5,984 nt of DNA, taken from a candidate division WOR-3 bacterium. Its GTDB lineage: Bacteria > Hydrothermota > UBA3072. The notes under the pieces are model-generated. The model ran no database searches. It was given only the letters and a program-made list of their open reading frames with translations, and had not been told where the DNA came from. The number at the start of each line of letters is the position of its first letter. The first letter of the stretch is position 1. The stretch is from the NCBI GenBank assembly GCA_039804165.1, contig JBDRZZ010000047.1, forward strand, positions 1-5,984, read 5' to 3'. The position numbers and the translations under genes are program-made. Below, one piece after another: positions 5,846 through 5,984 of the stretch.

Positions 5846-5984
5846 CAAACACTTCCGTCTGACAACCCCCCAAAATTTTTGTGTCAAAAGTCGGAAATTT
5901 AGTATTTGTAAGGGTTTAGATTGTATTTTTTCAAAGAAAAGGTATTGAAAAAAACCTCCTTTCTGTATATTGAGAATAAAAACA

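Noticed and set aside
5846-5984. Possible promoter or gene start at the right edge (minus-strand AAAGGAGG near 5954, TTGACA near 5887)
   Set aside because: No ATG, GTG or TTG lies at a suitable distance from the ribosome-site-like sequence, and the TTGACA has no acceptable -10 box. I see no gene in these 139 bases.

Overview
The window is AT-rich bacterial DNA in which every convincing gene lies on the minus strand. The organism probably belongs to a candidate phylum around the FCB group (WOR-3/Stahlbacteria, KSB1, Marinimicrobia or Cloacimonadota type). The evidence is a secreted protein ending in a type IX secretion (T9SS) sorting domain that opens with the LEQNYPNPF signature typical of those lineages. 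Two near-perfect sigma-70 promoters (TTGACA/TATAAT type) and strong AAGGAGG Shine-Dalgarno sites argue against a core Bacteroidota member, which usually lacks both. This placement is inference.

Layout in plus coordinates, with genes reading right to left: (1) 1-369, the N-terminal part of a heavily decayed transposase that runs off the window. (2) 449-670, a doubtful small ORF. (3) 708-2336, a secreted glucoamylase-like (Pfam Glycoamylase / GH144-like) protein with a T9SS tail. (4) 2372-2812, a small membrane protein with two CxxC pairs, with its own promoter and probably co-transcribed with the glucan-active protein. (5) 2813-3383, a 571-bp stretch without a confident gene, holding an unusually GC-rich island with hairpins and a stop-interrupted reading frame. 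(6) 3384-4361, a secreted protein joining a DUF2846-like domain to a probable outer-membrane beta-barrel, behind a consensus promoter. (7) 4455-5845, an IS481/integrase-core type insertion sequence with doubled terminal repeats and a transposase broken by two net +1 frameshifts. (8) 5846-5984, non-coding as far as can be seen.

The genes do not form an obvious pathway. The two larger genes act in the cell envelope: one is exported by T9SS and probably cuts or binds a beta-glucan, the other sits in the outer membrane. Around them are two unrelated dying transposases and a compositionally foreign intergenic island, so this is an accessory or decaying region. I see no CRISPR, toxin-antitoxin, defence or secondary-metabolite locus. 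The least explained item is the GC-rich island at about 3088-3345.
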